A stretch of 64,000 nucleotides of DNA from Lentilactobacillus diolivorans DSM 14421 (GTDB lineage Bacteria; Bacillota; Bacilli; Lactobacillales; Lactobacillaceae), in NCBI RefSeq assembly GCF_001434255.1, contig NZ_AZEY01000041.1, positions 57,141 through 121,140 on the forward strand, given 5' to 3'. Shown piece by piece: positions 7,082-15,382 of the stretch; the first letter of the stretch is position 1, and each line of letters opens with the position of its first letter. The notes under the pieces are model-generated. The model did no database searches, was not told the DNA's origin, and saw nothing but the letters and a program-made list of their open reading frames with translations. The position numbers and the translations under genes were made by a program.

Positions 7082-7269
7082 AAAATCGAATTCGAGTTTT
7101 GCGAAAAGAGAAAAAAATGACCCAAGCGCAACTGGCTAAATTATGTCATGTTAGTCGGCAGACCATTAACATGATTGAAAATGATCATTACGATCCGACA
7201 CTTAAGCTGGCCTTGGAACTTTCTGAACAATTAAATGTTACGGTTAACGATTTATTTCAAAAGGATTAG
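7078..7269 (+). CDS. XRE-family regulator of the ABC operon
   Basis: A 63-residue, single-domain HTH protein: MTQAQLAKLCHVSRQTINMIE is the core, followed by the typical YDPTLKLALELSEQL segment. It has the same short form as the proteins at 24 and 10241. It is coupled by ATGA to the gene before it, and the ABC ATPase starts 13 bases after it. It is the likely autorepressor acting on the palindrome at the operon promoter (6445-6466); that is inference from position. Confidence 0.9.
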   Translation: MKNRIRVLRKEKKMTQAQLAKLCHVSRQTINMIENDHYDPTLKLALELSEQLNVTVNDLFQKD

Positions 7270-7281
7270 AGGCGATCCACC

Positions 7282-8145
7282 GTGTTGAAAATTCAGGATT
7301 TAAACTTAAAGATTGGTCAAAAACAAATTTTACGAAATATGACAGTTAGTTTTGAATCAGGAGATGTTTATGGCATTGTTGGACCTAACGGTGTGGGGAA
7401 AACAACTTTATTTAAATCAATTCTTGGCATTACACGTTACCAAGGAAAGATTAATATTGATGGGAAGCCGATAAATGATGCTCAAGTTGGCAAGTTGATT
7501 GAATACCCTAATTTTTATCAAGCTCTAACAGTCAAACAAAATCTACAATTATCAGCTAAGTATATCGGTGCTGATGAAGCAAAAGTTATCCAAGCCTTAA
7601 AAGAGGTTAACTTAATTCATGCGGTTGATATGAAATTTCGCGATTTATCGTTGGGAATGAAGCAGCGGCTGGGGATTGCTCGGGCGCTGATGGGCAATGA
7701 CCAGATTTTGTTACTTGATGAGCCGCAAAATGGATTGGATCCTCTGGGAATCAAGGCAGTCCGGGAGTTGCTCAATACCCCGGCGATTAGAAAGGACAAA
7801 GTGACGCTGCTGGCGAGCCATAACTTGAATGAGATTAGCCGAATTGTCGATAAGATTGTCTTTGTGAACCATGGTGAAATCATTGGTCAAATTGATAATC
7901 AAACAGACTCGATATATTATGTCTACTCACATACCGGCAAAATTACGGTGCCGGTCAACCAACAATGGCAAATCAGTCGAATTAAGAGTAGCAATTATAT
8001 TTTAACCACCTTAAATGAAGACCAGTTGACTGACTTAATCCAACAGTTTGATTGGCAGTTTATTGGCGACATAACCAGTTTGGAAAATTTGTTTGATTTC
8101 GTAATTACCGGGGAGGTTGATGGCAATGTTAACGCTGATGAATAG
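7282..8145 (+). CDS. ABC transporter ATP-binding protein (BcrA/CcmA type)
   Basis: A 287-residue ATPase with Walker A GIVGPNGVGKTT (about residues 33-44), Q-loop region, signature LSLGMKQRLGIA, and Walker B ILLLDEPQNGLDP. The single-domain form with a C-terminal extension of about 80 residues is that of ATPases in drug-, peptide- or lantibiotic-type ABC-2 exporters. It starts with GTG at 7282. It overlaps the permease gene at 8126, showing they form one transporter. The substrate cannot be told; the surrounding small membrane genes and XRE regulator suggest an inducible envelope or antimicrobial-peptide function. Confidence 0.9.
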   Translation: MLKIQDLNLKIGQKQILRNMTVSFESGDVYGIVGPNGVGKTTLFKSILGITRYQGKINIDGKPINDAQVGKLIEYPNFYQALTVKQNLQLSAKYIGADEAKVIQALKEVNLIHAVDMKFRDLSLGMKQRLGIARALMGNDQILLLDEPQNGLDPLGIKAVRELLNTPAIRKDKVTLLASHNLNEISRIVDKIVFVNHGEIIGQIDNQTDSIYYVYSHTGKITVPVNQQWQISRIKSSNYILTTLNEDQLTDLIQQFDWQFIGDITSLENLFDFVITGEVDGNVNADE

Positions 8146-8866
8146 TGAGCTTATCAAGATGAAACACAGTTTGAGTACGGTTTTACTGCTTTTATTGGCG
8201 CTTATTCCGATCGTTATTAATATGTCACGGCCGCTCATGGTTAAACAAAATTATTCATTATTTGACCTTTATTTTCCTATGTATAATCAATACAGCTTAT
8301 TTTTTCCACTTGTGGTTATTTTGCTAACCACCTCGATCTTTTATCTTGAATATAGTAATGGGACTTATGTTGACTGGATTACTTATGGGTATGCCAAATG
8401 GAAACTAATTGTGGCCAAGTTGTCGGTTGCGGCTTTACTTTTACTTGGGATGTGTTTAGTGAATTATATTGTTATGACCGTTGGGCTGTTTGTGATCATT
8501 CATGGAACCTATTTTGAATTCTTTCGAGTTTCAGTTTCATTTGTTCTGTATTCTTTGTTGGTAATACTAATCAATCTGCCTCTTGGTGCTATTTTGATTA
8601 ACGTTTTTAGAAATGCGATTGTAACAGCGGTAATTGGGATCGTGTGCATGGTTATCAACGCAATATTAATGGCAGCCCCATTTGGCTATTATATTCCAAC
8701 AGTTTTTGCGTACCGATTGGGATTACTCCCCTTGAGTAAATCATACTTCTTTGCGAATCCTAATTTAACGCTCACGGTTGGAATGAGTGTTACGGTGATT
8801 GTTATGGTAATTCTCGGCTCGGCCGCCGTTTGGCAGTTTAGTCGGCGAAGGAAAATTGAAAATTGA
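8126..8866 (+). CDS. ABC-2 type permease
   Basis: A 246-residue integral membrane protein with six hydrophobic stretches, the layout of ABC-2 permeases of the BcrB/LanE kind. I take the ATG at 8126 because GGGAGG (8111-8116) is nine bases upstream; the ATG at 8120 is too close. The gene begins within the end of the ATPase gene. The N-terminal segment NSELIKMKHS, a short amphipathic lead followed by a helix, is typical of this permease type. Confidence 0.85.
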   Translation: MLTLMNSELIKMKHSLSTVLLLLLALIPIVINMSRPLMVKQNYSLFDLYFPMYNQYSLFFPLVVILLTTSIFYLEYSNGTYVDWITYGYAKWKLIVAKLSVAALLLLGMCLVNYIVMTVGLFVIIHGTYFEFFRVSVSFVLYSLLVILINLPLGAILINVFRNAIVTAVIGIVCMVINAILMAAPFGYYIPTVFAYRLGLLPLSKSYFFANPNLTLTVGMSVTVIVMVILGSAAVWQFSRRRKIEN

Positions 8867-9078
8867 AAATTAGAAATTAGTTGTTAGCAATCGGAAAAGC
8901 GATCAGCATCGATATCAGTTGGATAAGATGTTGACCGCTTTTAGTCGTTAAATGTTTCAGATTAGACAATCATTTCCCCTAGCTGAGTACAAATGCCTAC
9001 CGAAATAAGCAAATCCTCGACATGATATGTAAGTAAAATTGAGAAATAAGGTTTCGCAGTGGTTTCAGCTCCTGACGG

Positions 9079-9858
9079 TTAAATTTCCTTTTTTGAGAAT
9101 AAATATAAGCCTAGTAATAGGAATATCAAAATGTAAAGAAGATTACCAATTAAAAGTTGCGTGTTTGTCAGCCTTGTTAATTGCGACAGCGAATCCGGAG
9201 CCGCTAACTGAGTGGGATAGTTCATAAAGTTAATTGGATTCCATTTCAATGGTTCCCACTTTTGAATGGTTTGAAACATGATCCGACCAATGATACTCAA
9301 GGCAAAATAACCGGTTATACCGACAATGACTGCTGTGACACCACTTTTCAAAGCGGCGGCAAGTAAAAAGACAACACTTAGTAACAGCCACAGTGTGACA
9401 AAGTTCGCGAAGAGGGTAGAAACCCAGTATTGCCAAAGTTGTTGCGAGCCGTCCTTTAGTTGGTCGGTTAGTGAGTAAGTTGTTCGGAAAAATAGAAATT
9501 TGTTCAGTAACGTTACCACGGACGCGATCGTATATAACAAGAAGGAATAGGTGAGAACAGCCAACCATTTGCTAATCAAAATGAATTGTCTGGAATATCC
9601 TTGATAAATAATATTGTTAATTGTGTGGTAACCAAATTCAGAAGCAACGTTGGTAGCAGTGACGCCAATCATAACCAGCGTAATCAGGTAAGTGGTGGCA
9701 TAATTTGAGACAAACAGTTCTTTAGGAATAAAAAACTTTGAATATAATTTACTCGTTATTGCGAAGCCAACGTTTTGGAAAATCAATGCGATGATGCAAA
9801 TGAATGTACTGGTTCGTTTAAACAATTTGAATATTTCTTGTCGATATAAGTGACCCAT
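9079..9858 (-). CDS. ABC-2 type permease without adjacent ATPase
   Basis: A 259-residue six-helix permease beginning MGHLYRQEIFKLF, the amphipathic lead seen in LanE/LanG-like subunits. It resembles the permeases at 20185 and 20979 in its ending (NTQLLIGNLLYILIF followed by YLFSKK; compare SSQLIIGNIAYTFLF and YLLFKKRR). The start at 9858 is set by GGGG about nine bases upstream. The genes upstream on the same strand are a small membrane protein and an XRE regulator; no ATP-binding gene is present in this cluster. It may borrow the ATPase at 7282 or 19308, or be a remnant of a larger operon. Confidence 0.8.
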   Translation of the reverse strand: MGHLYRQEIFKLFKRTSTFICIIALIFQNVGFAITSKLYSKFFIPKELFVSNYATTYLITLVMIGVTATNVASEFGYHTINNIIYQGYSRQFILISKWLAVLTYSFLLYTIASVVTLLNKFLFFRTTYSLTDQLKDGSQQLWQYWVSTLFANFVTLWLLLSVVFLLAAALKSGVTAVIVGITGYFALSIIGRIMFQTIQKWEPLKWNPINFMNYPTQLAAPDSLSQLTRLTNTQLLIGNLLYILIFLLLGLYLFSKKEI

Positions 9859-9900
9859 TATCATCACCCCAAGTTTGTGGCTGAACTGTCAAAACTTACA

Positions 9901-10251
9901 TCAAGAAAAGTCTTTGTGGTGTTTGATTGCTAAGTAAATCCCGGCTGCTGAAAATGCCATAAAGTACTTGAACATAAAGAAGACGTGCCACATATATGTT
10001 TTAGGTAGAAGAATATCGAGTAGGATGATTATTACAAGCATAATATACGAGGCTCTTAAAGAAATGACGGTCGTACGTTCATCAGACCAACCCATTCTGA
10101 TTACTTCAACAGCACAGAAGATAAAGCTAGCCACTAATAGAACAAATAAAATACCGATCAATTTATTATAATTACCAACTGACTGTTCTGCCCATGAATG
10201 AAATGGTTGAAAAAATCTCTCTGAGGTGAGTAAAGGTAAATTAATTATCAT
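9901..10251 (-). CDS. membrane protein paired with XRE regulator
   Basis: A 116-residue protein with three or four membrane helices. The start overlaps the end of the XRE gene by about ten bases, so the two are translated together. Its layout (helix, loop with a few charged residues GWSDERTT, two more helices) parallels the small membrane proteins at 246 and 6559, including a DER motif at about residues 61-63. That DER motif is the shared feature of these XRE-linked partners. Function unknown. Confidence 0.75.
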   Translation of the reverse strand: MIINLPLLTSERFFQPFHSWAEQSVGNYNKLIGILFVLLVASFIFCAVEVIRMGWSDERTTVISLRASYIMLVIIILLDILLPKTYMWHVFFMFKYFMAFSAAGIYLAIKHHKDFS

Positions 10252-10480
10252 GCTGATCATTTCCCTTCAAATAAGTAAAAATATCTGTAACTTCAACATT
10301 GAAAAAATCTGCGATCCGAAATGCCAATAACATAGAAGGAACATAATTTCCCTTCTCCATGACAAAGATTGTTTGCTTGGAGACGCCAACTGCATTTGCT
10401 AATTCTTTTTGAGACAGTTTAGCAAGAACTCGATATTCATATACTTTATTAGCTATTGAATCACCAAAATTTTTCTTCAT
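10241..10480 (-). CDS. XRE-family regulator
   Basis: A 79-residue single HTH protein with the core LSQKELANAVGVSKQTIFVME. AAGGG lies eight bases before the ATG at 10480. It heads a minus-strand operon of regulator, small membrane protein and ABC-2 permease. It is probably an autorepressor. Confidence 0.9.
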   Translation of the reverse strand: MKKNFGDSIANKVYEYRVLAKLSQKELANAVGVSKQTIFVMEKGNYVPSMLLAFRIADFFNVEVTDIFTYLKGNDQHDN

Positions 10481-10663
10481 ATTCATCACCCTTGCTCAGA
10501 ATAATAAACTATTTCTATACAAAAGTAAAGTAAACTTATATAAAATAACAGAATTGTTTGACAGGAAACTAAAACTGCATGATGGGATTAATCGATTTGT
10601 TGCGCAGTATCTGGAAACTGCCTTTTGAATTAATAAAAGTTTTTTGTGCGAAATTAAAACAAT

Positions 10664-10696
10664 AAAAACCGCTAACCATGTCAGGTTAGCGGTTTT
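10664..10696 (-). terminator. terminator after truncated XRE-membrane gene
   Basis: AAAACCGCTAACC (10665-10677) and GGTTAGCGGTTTT (10684-10696) form a thirteen-base-pair stem with loop ATGTCA; the minus-strand T tract follows. It also closes any plus-strand readthrough. Confidence 0.85.
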
Positions 10697-10718
10697 CGTT
10701 TCACATTAAAGGAAATCT

Positions 10719-11186
10719 TCAGGAAGTCGCTGCTTTTCTGATTCTCCAAACCAAATACTTAATTTTAGTTTTACCAAGATAACCAAGTGCAATCAGGCCA
10801 CAAATAAAACAAGATGTTTGAAAACCCGGGCCCATTGAAAATAGGTTGATCACGCTACTGCCAATTCCCAACACGCCAAATAAGAAAAGGCCGGCAGTGT
10901 AAATGGGTAAACCGATTCTCGAAATCAACCAGTTCCGATTTACTAATAATAATGGAAGATAGAGTAAAGCGGGTATTAACACAAGAATGTCAATCCAACC
11001 TCGAGCAGCAGGCGGCGCATCCACAGTGAATCTTTCGATTATTAAGATCATAAACAAAATCCCCAAGATATGTTTTTGGCTTTTATTAATATTTCCCTTT
11101 GAATGGCTTCGAGTGAATAACAATTGATCGACTGGAACTTGATAGAAATTAGCAATTCTAACCAAGGTATCAATTCTTATTGACAC
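10719..11186 (-). pseudogene. 5'-truncated XRE-membrane regulator
   Basis: The 155 residues match the C-terminal four-fifths of the intact regulator at 18483-19079: IDTLVRIANFYQVPVDQL corresponds to IDTIIKLAHLYHVPLDQL, and both continue into the same membrane region with GLFLFGV and GIGSS. The first 43 or so residues, including the recognition helix, are missing. In-frame reading upstream of 11186 meets a stop at once, and no ribosome site precedes the GTG. The break lies 50 bases from the TPP riboswitch on the opposite strand. Unless another DNA-binding part is supplied, it cannot act as a regulator. Confidence 0.75.
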
Positions 11187-11235
11187 AACAACTTACAAGG
11201 TGTTTACTGAAGGTGCTTAACTAATAATTTACAGT

Positions 11236-11311
11236 GGTCTGGGGTGCTGATTCAATTCAGCTGAGAAATACCCATGGAACCTGACTCAGTTAGTACTGAC
11301 GTAGGAAGACC
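11236..11311 (+). promoter_or_regulatory. TPP riboswitch aptamer (THI box)
   Basis: The conserved THI-box elements are present in order: GGGGTGC at 11241-11247, CTGAGAAATACCC around 11261-11273, GAACCTGA at 11277-11284, and GTTAGTACTGACGTAGGAA near 11289-11307. The closing stem is GGTCT/AGACC. It senses thiamine pyrophosphate and controls the salvage genes downstream. Confidence 0.95.
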
Positions 11312-11345
11312 GTTTAGTCAACTTGTATTGTTTTCGCATGGCTAA

Positions 11346-11377
11346 GGACCGCTCTTTATGGAGGAGGTCCTTTTTTT
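11346..11377 (+). terminator. riboswitch expression-platform terminator
   Basis: GGACC (11346-11350) pairs with GGTCC (11366-11370), extended by CTC/GAG, followed by seven T. Thiamine pyrophosphate binding would favour this terminator and shut off the tenA operon. Confidence 0.85.
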
Positions 11378-11449
11378 AGTGGAAAAATTCAGATTTTAGA
11401 TCATTTGTGATTACCGTCGCCATTGCAAACAACGTTAGGAGTTGAACAG

Positions 11450-12151
11450 ATGTCATTTTCACAGGAACTCATTACTGAAGCACAACCGTACCTTGAGGCA
11501 GTTAAACATTCTGATTTTGTGAAGGCAATCTTAGCCAACAATTTAAGCTCGGAAGCATTGGACTATTATGTTGGGCAGGATCTTCAATACGGGGATATTG
11601 AGACCAAGGTGCAAGCCTATCTCATCATTTATAGTAAGCGCTTTGCCGACCAGCGGAACTTTGCGGAACTGTTAAGCAACCACCTTGGGATTGATGAGGC
11701 TGTTTTTAAAGGGATGACCAGCCAAAATTGGGATACGATCCGGACCGCTAAAATGGAGCCGGTCACTTATATTTATACTCACCATTTACTGGATCCAATT
11801 AAAACGGGCGACCCATTAAACATCTTGGCGTCTTTTGAAGCTGGTGTGTGGGTTTACGTTGAGCTAATTAAATATCTCGATGATACGGGAAAGGTCGCTG
11901 CTGATAATCCTTTTTATGGGTGGCTGGATTCGCTTAAAGGCGATGATTATCAAAATGTTTCGGATGGTTTTTTAAAGGTTTTGGATCGGCTGGCAGTTAA
12001 GCAGTCGCAAGCCCATTTGGATAAGGTCAAACAGGATTTCTTGAGAAGTTGTTTACTGGAATGGTATTTCTTTGACGCATCATTTAAACAGATAACATGG
12101 GGTGACTGGAGCCGCAATGCCCTCGAAGGGTCAAGGGAGGAACTGCTATGA
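11450..12151 (+). CDS. TenA-like protein lacking the active-site cysteine
   Basis: A 233-residue all-helical TenA/THI-4 superfamily protein, first gene after the TPP riboswitch. TenA hydrolyses aminopyrimidine thiamine breakdown products to HMP for salvage. Compared with the second TenA (12737), the segment carrying the catalytic cysteine (VPCYWTYTEM) aligns with EAGVWVYVEL here: the cysteine is lost. This points to the TenA_E-like branch or to another substrate. The C-terminal glutamate region LLEWYFFD is kept. AGGAG lies upstream of ATG 11450. The stop overlaps the ykoE start by four bases. Confidence 0.85.
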   Translation: MSFSQELITEAQPYLEAVKHSDFVKAILANNLSSEALDYYVGQDLQYGDIETKVQAYLIIYSKRFADQRNFAELLSNHLGIDEAVFKGMTSQNWDTIRTAKMEPVTYIYTHHLLDPIKTGDPLNILASFEAGVWVYVELIKYLDDTGKVAADNPFYGWLDSLKGDDYQNVSDGFLKVLDRLAVKQSQAHLDKVKQDFLRSCLLEWYFFDASFKQITWGDWSRNALEGSREELL

Positions 12152-12720
12152 ACGTCCGGTCACCACATTGGAATTTAAGACAAATTATTACGATCACACT
12201 AATTGGAGTCATCTGTGGGGCAATCTACTTTTTCGGTTTGAATACCTTGTATGACGTGACTAAAATCGCGCTGACCCCACTTGGTTTGAGCCCACTGGTT
12301 GACAGCCTTTACACCGGCTTATGGTATATCGCGGCGCCACTTTGCATGTACTTTGTACCGGTTATGGGTGCGGGAATCGTTGGTGAAACCATCGCTGCCA
12401 CTGTTGAAATGTTTTTCGGGGGTCAGTGGGGTGCCATGACGGTCTTCTTCGGTTTCATTCAAGGATTAGGAAACGAATTTGGTTTCTTTCCGCACGGATA
12501 TCAACGGTTTTCATGGACCAGCTGCCTACTTGGTGCATTTGGCGCTAACTTATTAGCATTTCTATACATGTTGTTCACTTCTGGGTATGGCAATTACCAT
12601 GCTTGGATGATTATTTTGATCTTTCTTGTTTCAACAATCTCAAGTCTATTATTTGATGGGGTTTTGGTAAAAGTGATTACACTGAGTTTTGATCGCGCCT
12701 TTGCCAAATACGATGCATAA
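12148..12720 (+). CDS. ykoE: YkoE, ECF S-component for HMP/thiamine precursor
   Basis: A 190-residue membrane protein with about six helices. The segment from about residue 52, LWYIAAPLCMYFVPVMGAG then GETIAATVEMFFGGQWG, is the conserved core of YkoE, the substrate-binding subunit of an energy-coupling-factor importer for thiamine precursors. B. subtilis YkoE works with dedicated YkoD and YkoC; neither is here, so it may use ATPase/T-subunits encoded elsewhere. It overlaps the preceding tenA by four bases and lies under TPP riboswitch control. Confidence 0.9.
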   Translation: MNVRSPHWNLRQIITITLIGVICGAIYFFGLNTLYDVTKIALTPLGLSPLVDSLYTGLWYIAAPLCMYFVPVMGAGIVGETIAATVEMFFGGQWGAMTVFFGFIQGLGNEFGFFPHGYQRFSWTSCLLGAFGANLLAFLYMLFTSGYGNYHAWMIILIFLVSTISSLLFDGVLVKVITLSFDRAFAKYDA

Positions 12721-12736
12721 AAATGGAGGAATTATG

Positions 12737-13426
12737 ATGAAATTTACTGATCAATTACGACAAGAAAATGATCCGGTTTGGCAGCAAATATTTAATTGCC
12801 CGTTTATTTCTGGCTTGACTGACGGCACCCTTTCGATGGATGCCTTTCGCTACTACTTTATCCAAGATAACAAGTACTGTGTCGCCTTTTATGATCTTCA
12901 CCAAAAAATTGCTAAAAAGATGGCTAATAAAGAACAGGCATATCTGTTAAACCACTTGGTAGACCTTTGTAACGAAATTACAGAACGGAGTCCAATCTAT
13001 GATGAGCTCAAACTGACGCAGGCAGAAATTGATTCTGTTCCCGTGGCGCCGACTGCTTACGCATACATTACAAATATGTACTATCAGTTTGAAGAAGAGG
13101 GAATTGAAGCCGGAACGGTAAGCTTGGTACCATGCTACTGGACCTATACTGAAATGTTTCAGAATATTCGCAAAAAAGGATACAGTACCAAACCGGTGTA
13201 CAAAGACTTCATTGAATTTTGCTCAGGGGATGAATTCGGTTCGCTTAATCAAAAAATGCTTGATCTAACCGATGAACTTGCAGATGCTGCAACTCCTGAA
13301 GTGCGTGAGAAGATGCGGCTTGCCTTTCAGTATAGTAGTGAATATGAATTGCAGTATTGGAAGATGTGTGTTGAGCATGAACAGTGGATCTTGGATCAAA
13401 AGAAATCCAATCTGCTGGCACAATAG
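12737..13426 (+). CDS. tenA: TenA, aminopyrimidine aminohydrolase (TenA_C type)
   Basis: A 229-residue TenA protein. The catalytic cysteine is at about residue 133 in VPCYWTYTEM, and the conserved glutamate region YSSEYELQYW is near residue 202. It would convert 4-amino-5-aminomethyl-2-methylpyrimidine to HMP, and may also hydrolyse thiamine. GGAGG at 12725-12729 fits the ATG at 12734 or 12737. It is the third gene of the TPP-controlled operon: import (ykoE) plus two TenA enzymes makes this a salvage operon, with no de novo thiamine genes in view. Confidence 0.92.
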   Translation: MKFTDQLRQENDPVWQQIFNCPFISGLTDGTLSMDAFRYYFIQDNKYCVAFYDLHQKIAKKMANKEQAYLLNHLVDLCNEITERSPIYDELKLTQAEIDSVPVAPTAYAYITNMYYQFEEEGIEAGTVSLVPCYWTYTEMFQNIRKKGYSTKPVYKDFIEFCSGDEFGSLNQKMLDLTDELADAATPEVREKMRLAFQYSSEYELQYWKMCVEHEQWILDQKKSNLLAQ

Positions 13427-13752
13427 TATTTGGTGAGATTACAAGGGAGCTCATTGTGAGGCTTCTTTTATGTTATAGTTCCCGGAGAATTGTACGAATC
13501 ATGTGCAATTCTCTTTTTATATTGGTTACATTTTTGACTGGAATATTTCTTATCGGTAACTATAGCTCACAAAAAATTATCGTGTGATGTTGACACAGTA
13601 AAGGCAATGTTGTATTGTTTACTCGTAGTATATTATACGGAATATAGTATTACTGATTTAATAGTATAACGATATAAATAGGGTTTAAGGCTGGTATGTT
13701 TAACAGTTATGGATTTTAAAAACGACAAATCGAAAGTAAGGTGGGTAGAACC
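13427..13752 (+). promoter_or_regulatory. intergenic stretch: terminator and AT-rich promoter region
   Basis: It holds the operon terminator at 13485-13518: GAGAATTG (13485-13492) pairs with CAATTCTC (13506-13513), then TTTTT. To the right, 13610-13680 is very AT-rich with overlapping near-palindromes such as GTATATTATAC and repeated ATAGTAT, which look like regulator sites for the DUF1700/DUF4097 operon. I see no gene. Confidence 0.6.
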
Positions 13753-14379
13753 ATGACGAATTATCTCGCAGAATTTAAGGCGCTTTTAGGCCAACTACAT
13801 AGTGACGAAAGAAGTGAAGTCATTAATTTCTATCAGGAATATTTACAAGACGGTGGATTTACGTCCTATGAAGATTGTGTTCGCGAACTTGGCGCACCCC
13901 GACAACTTGCCAGAAAGGTTTTAGCGGATTATTCCATTAAGGCATCAGAAAATCCCAATCCCAATACTTCGACGAGGCAACGGTCAAAGGGGGATGTCAA
14001 AACGATTTGGTTGATTATATTAGCTCTTTTTTCGTCGCCATTAATGATTCCAATCGCGATTGTGCCAATTGCTTTATTGCTTGCGGGCATCGCTGTCACT
14101 GGCGCGATTGTTGTTTCGGTGATCGCAATATTACTTGCGGCCATCTTTAGCGGTTTCCTATCGCTGATTGTTGGGATTGGAACGCTGTTTGCGCACTTAT
14201 TTACAGGGCTATTTTATCTTGGGATTGGGCTGTCGGTCGCTGGTATTTTAACAATGCTTATTCCGACCTTTAGAAAAGTAACTGACGGGCTGATTCATCG
14301 TTGCACGCTGTTTGCCAAATCAATGTATCACAAAATTGTGCCTAAAAATCGGGCTGAAAAGAAAAAAGGTGGCTTCTAA
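13753..14379 (+). CDS. DUF1700 (HAAS-type) membrane protein
   Basis: A 208-residue protein. The N-terminal 70 residues form a helical HAAS-like domain: a YLAEFKALL start, ERSEVINFYQEYLQD, and YEDCVRELGAPRQLARKVL. After a Ser/Asn-rich linker, four hydrophobic segments follow and a basic tail. This is the classical partner of DUF4097 proteins and is usually preceded by a PadR regulator, which is missing here. The start is ATG 13753 with AAGGTGG eight bases upstream. Members are thought to act in envelope-stress or antimicrobial-peptide responses; the exact role is unknown. Confidence 0.85.
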   Translation: MTNYLAEFKALLGQLHSDERSEVINFYQEYLQDGGFTSYEDCVRELGAPRQLARKVLADYSIKASENPNPNTSTRQRSKGDVKTIWLIILALFSSPLMIPIAIVPIALLLAGIAVTGAIVVSVIAILLAAIFSGFLSLIVGIGTLFAHLFTGLFYLGIGLSVAGILTMLIPTFRKVTDGLIHRCTLFAKSMYHKIVPKNRAEKKKGGF

Positions 14380-14381
14380 TC

Positions 14382-15278
14382 ATGAAAAAGACAACTTGGA
14401 TTGGGCTGATCATTCTAATTGTGGGGATTATTTGTCTAGCAGTTGGATTGGGTAATGATGGTTTTCGAACGGTTTATTGGGATCATGGTTTTAACGTTGA
14501 AGGAACTGGCCGAAACAAGGAACGGACATCTCACTTCGGTCATGTGAAACAACTGACGGTTGCGACGTCAAATCAGGTAACGATTCGAAAAGGGAACGTT
14601 TCAAAGATCAGCGTGACCTATCCCAGTAAAACCAAGGTCACCCAGTCGGGAAATAAATTGACCGTTCAGGGATCCAAACATTGGAAAAAAGCATTTACGC
14701 TATTTGGCTTCCACACTGTCGAGGATAACTTTGGCCATACAGTCATTACCGTTCCTAAAGATCTCAAATTAGATTTGCTGACTTGTCACATTCACGAATA
14801 TAACAGTGATAATTTGAACGGCCACGTTAGGATTAACGGCATTTCAGCGAAGCGGCTTTCTTTCTCTGGTGAATCTAATTTGTCGCTCAATGAGATCCAC
14901 GTGGCAGATAAGTTAAAAATCAGCAGTATGGGTCATCTGTCGCTTTCTAATAGTGTGTTCAACGATGGATTGCTTCATAACGACGTTGGTAATATCAATT
15001 TACGTTCGAATCAATTCGCGCGATTAGCGGCCGAGACCGATGCAGGCCATATCTCGTTTAATACACAAAATGTTTCAAAACGATTTTCGGCTGACAGTGA
15101 GACTGGATCCATCAATGGTCGGGTTAAACGAAATCGGCGAACTCAAATCTCTGTTTCCACCTCAGTTGGTCACAAATCCATATTTGGCCGTTCAGTTAGC
15201 CATTATGGCCGTCAGAATATTAAGAATCCGGTTAATTATCATTTTACGACTGAGGTTGGGCACGTTAAGATTCAATAA
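14382..15278 (+). CDS. DUF4097 beta-helix envelope protein
   Basis: A 298-residue protein with one N-terminal membrane anchor (residues 5-24) and a long beta-rich region with alternating hydrophobic residues (for example LTVATSNQVTIRKG and GHISFNTQN), the beta-solenoid pattern of DUF4097. Several GH(V/L/I) turns recur (FGHVKQL, VGHKSIF, VGHVKIQ). It starts two bases after DUF1700, with that gene's AAGGTGG as ribosome site. It probably faces outward from the membrane and works with the DUF1700 protein. Confidence 0.85.
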   Translation: MKKTTWIGLIILIVGIICLAVGLGNDGFRTVYWDHGFNVEGTGRNKERTSHFGHVKQLTVATSNQVTIRKGNVSKISVTYPSKTKVTQSGNKLTVQGSKHWKKAFTLFGFHTVEDNFGHTVITVPKDLKLDLLTCHIHEYNSDNLNGHVRINGISAKRLSFSGESNLSLNEIHVADKLKISSMGHLSLSNSVFNDGLLHNDVGNINLRSNQFARLAAETDAGHISFNTQNVSKRFSADSETGSINGRVKRNRRTQISVSTSVGHKSIFGRSVSHYGRQNIKNPVNYHFTTEVGHVKIQ

Positions 15279-15382
15279 ATTGTCTGCCATAAATTCACTG
15301 GATTGCGACTTTTCAAGCATTCTTTGAAGATTTTAACGTCATCGTTATTAATAAGAAATTCGATTGATGAAAGGAAAGAATC

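Noticed and set aside
8867..9078. Possible terminator between the two ABC modules
   Set aside because: Only weak, interrupted pairing near 8890-8945 could be drawn; not enough to list as a feature.
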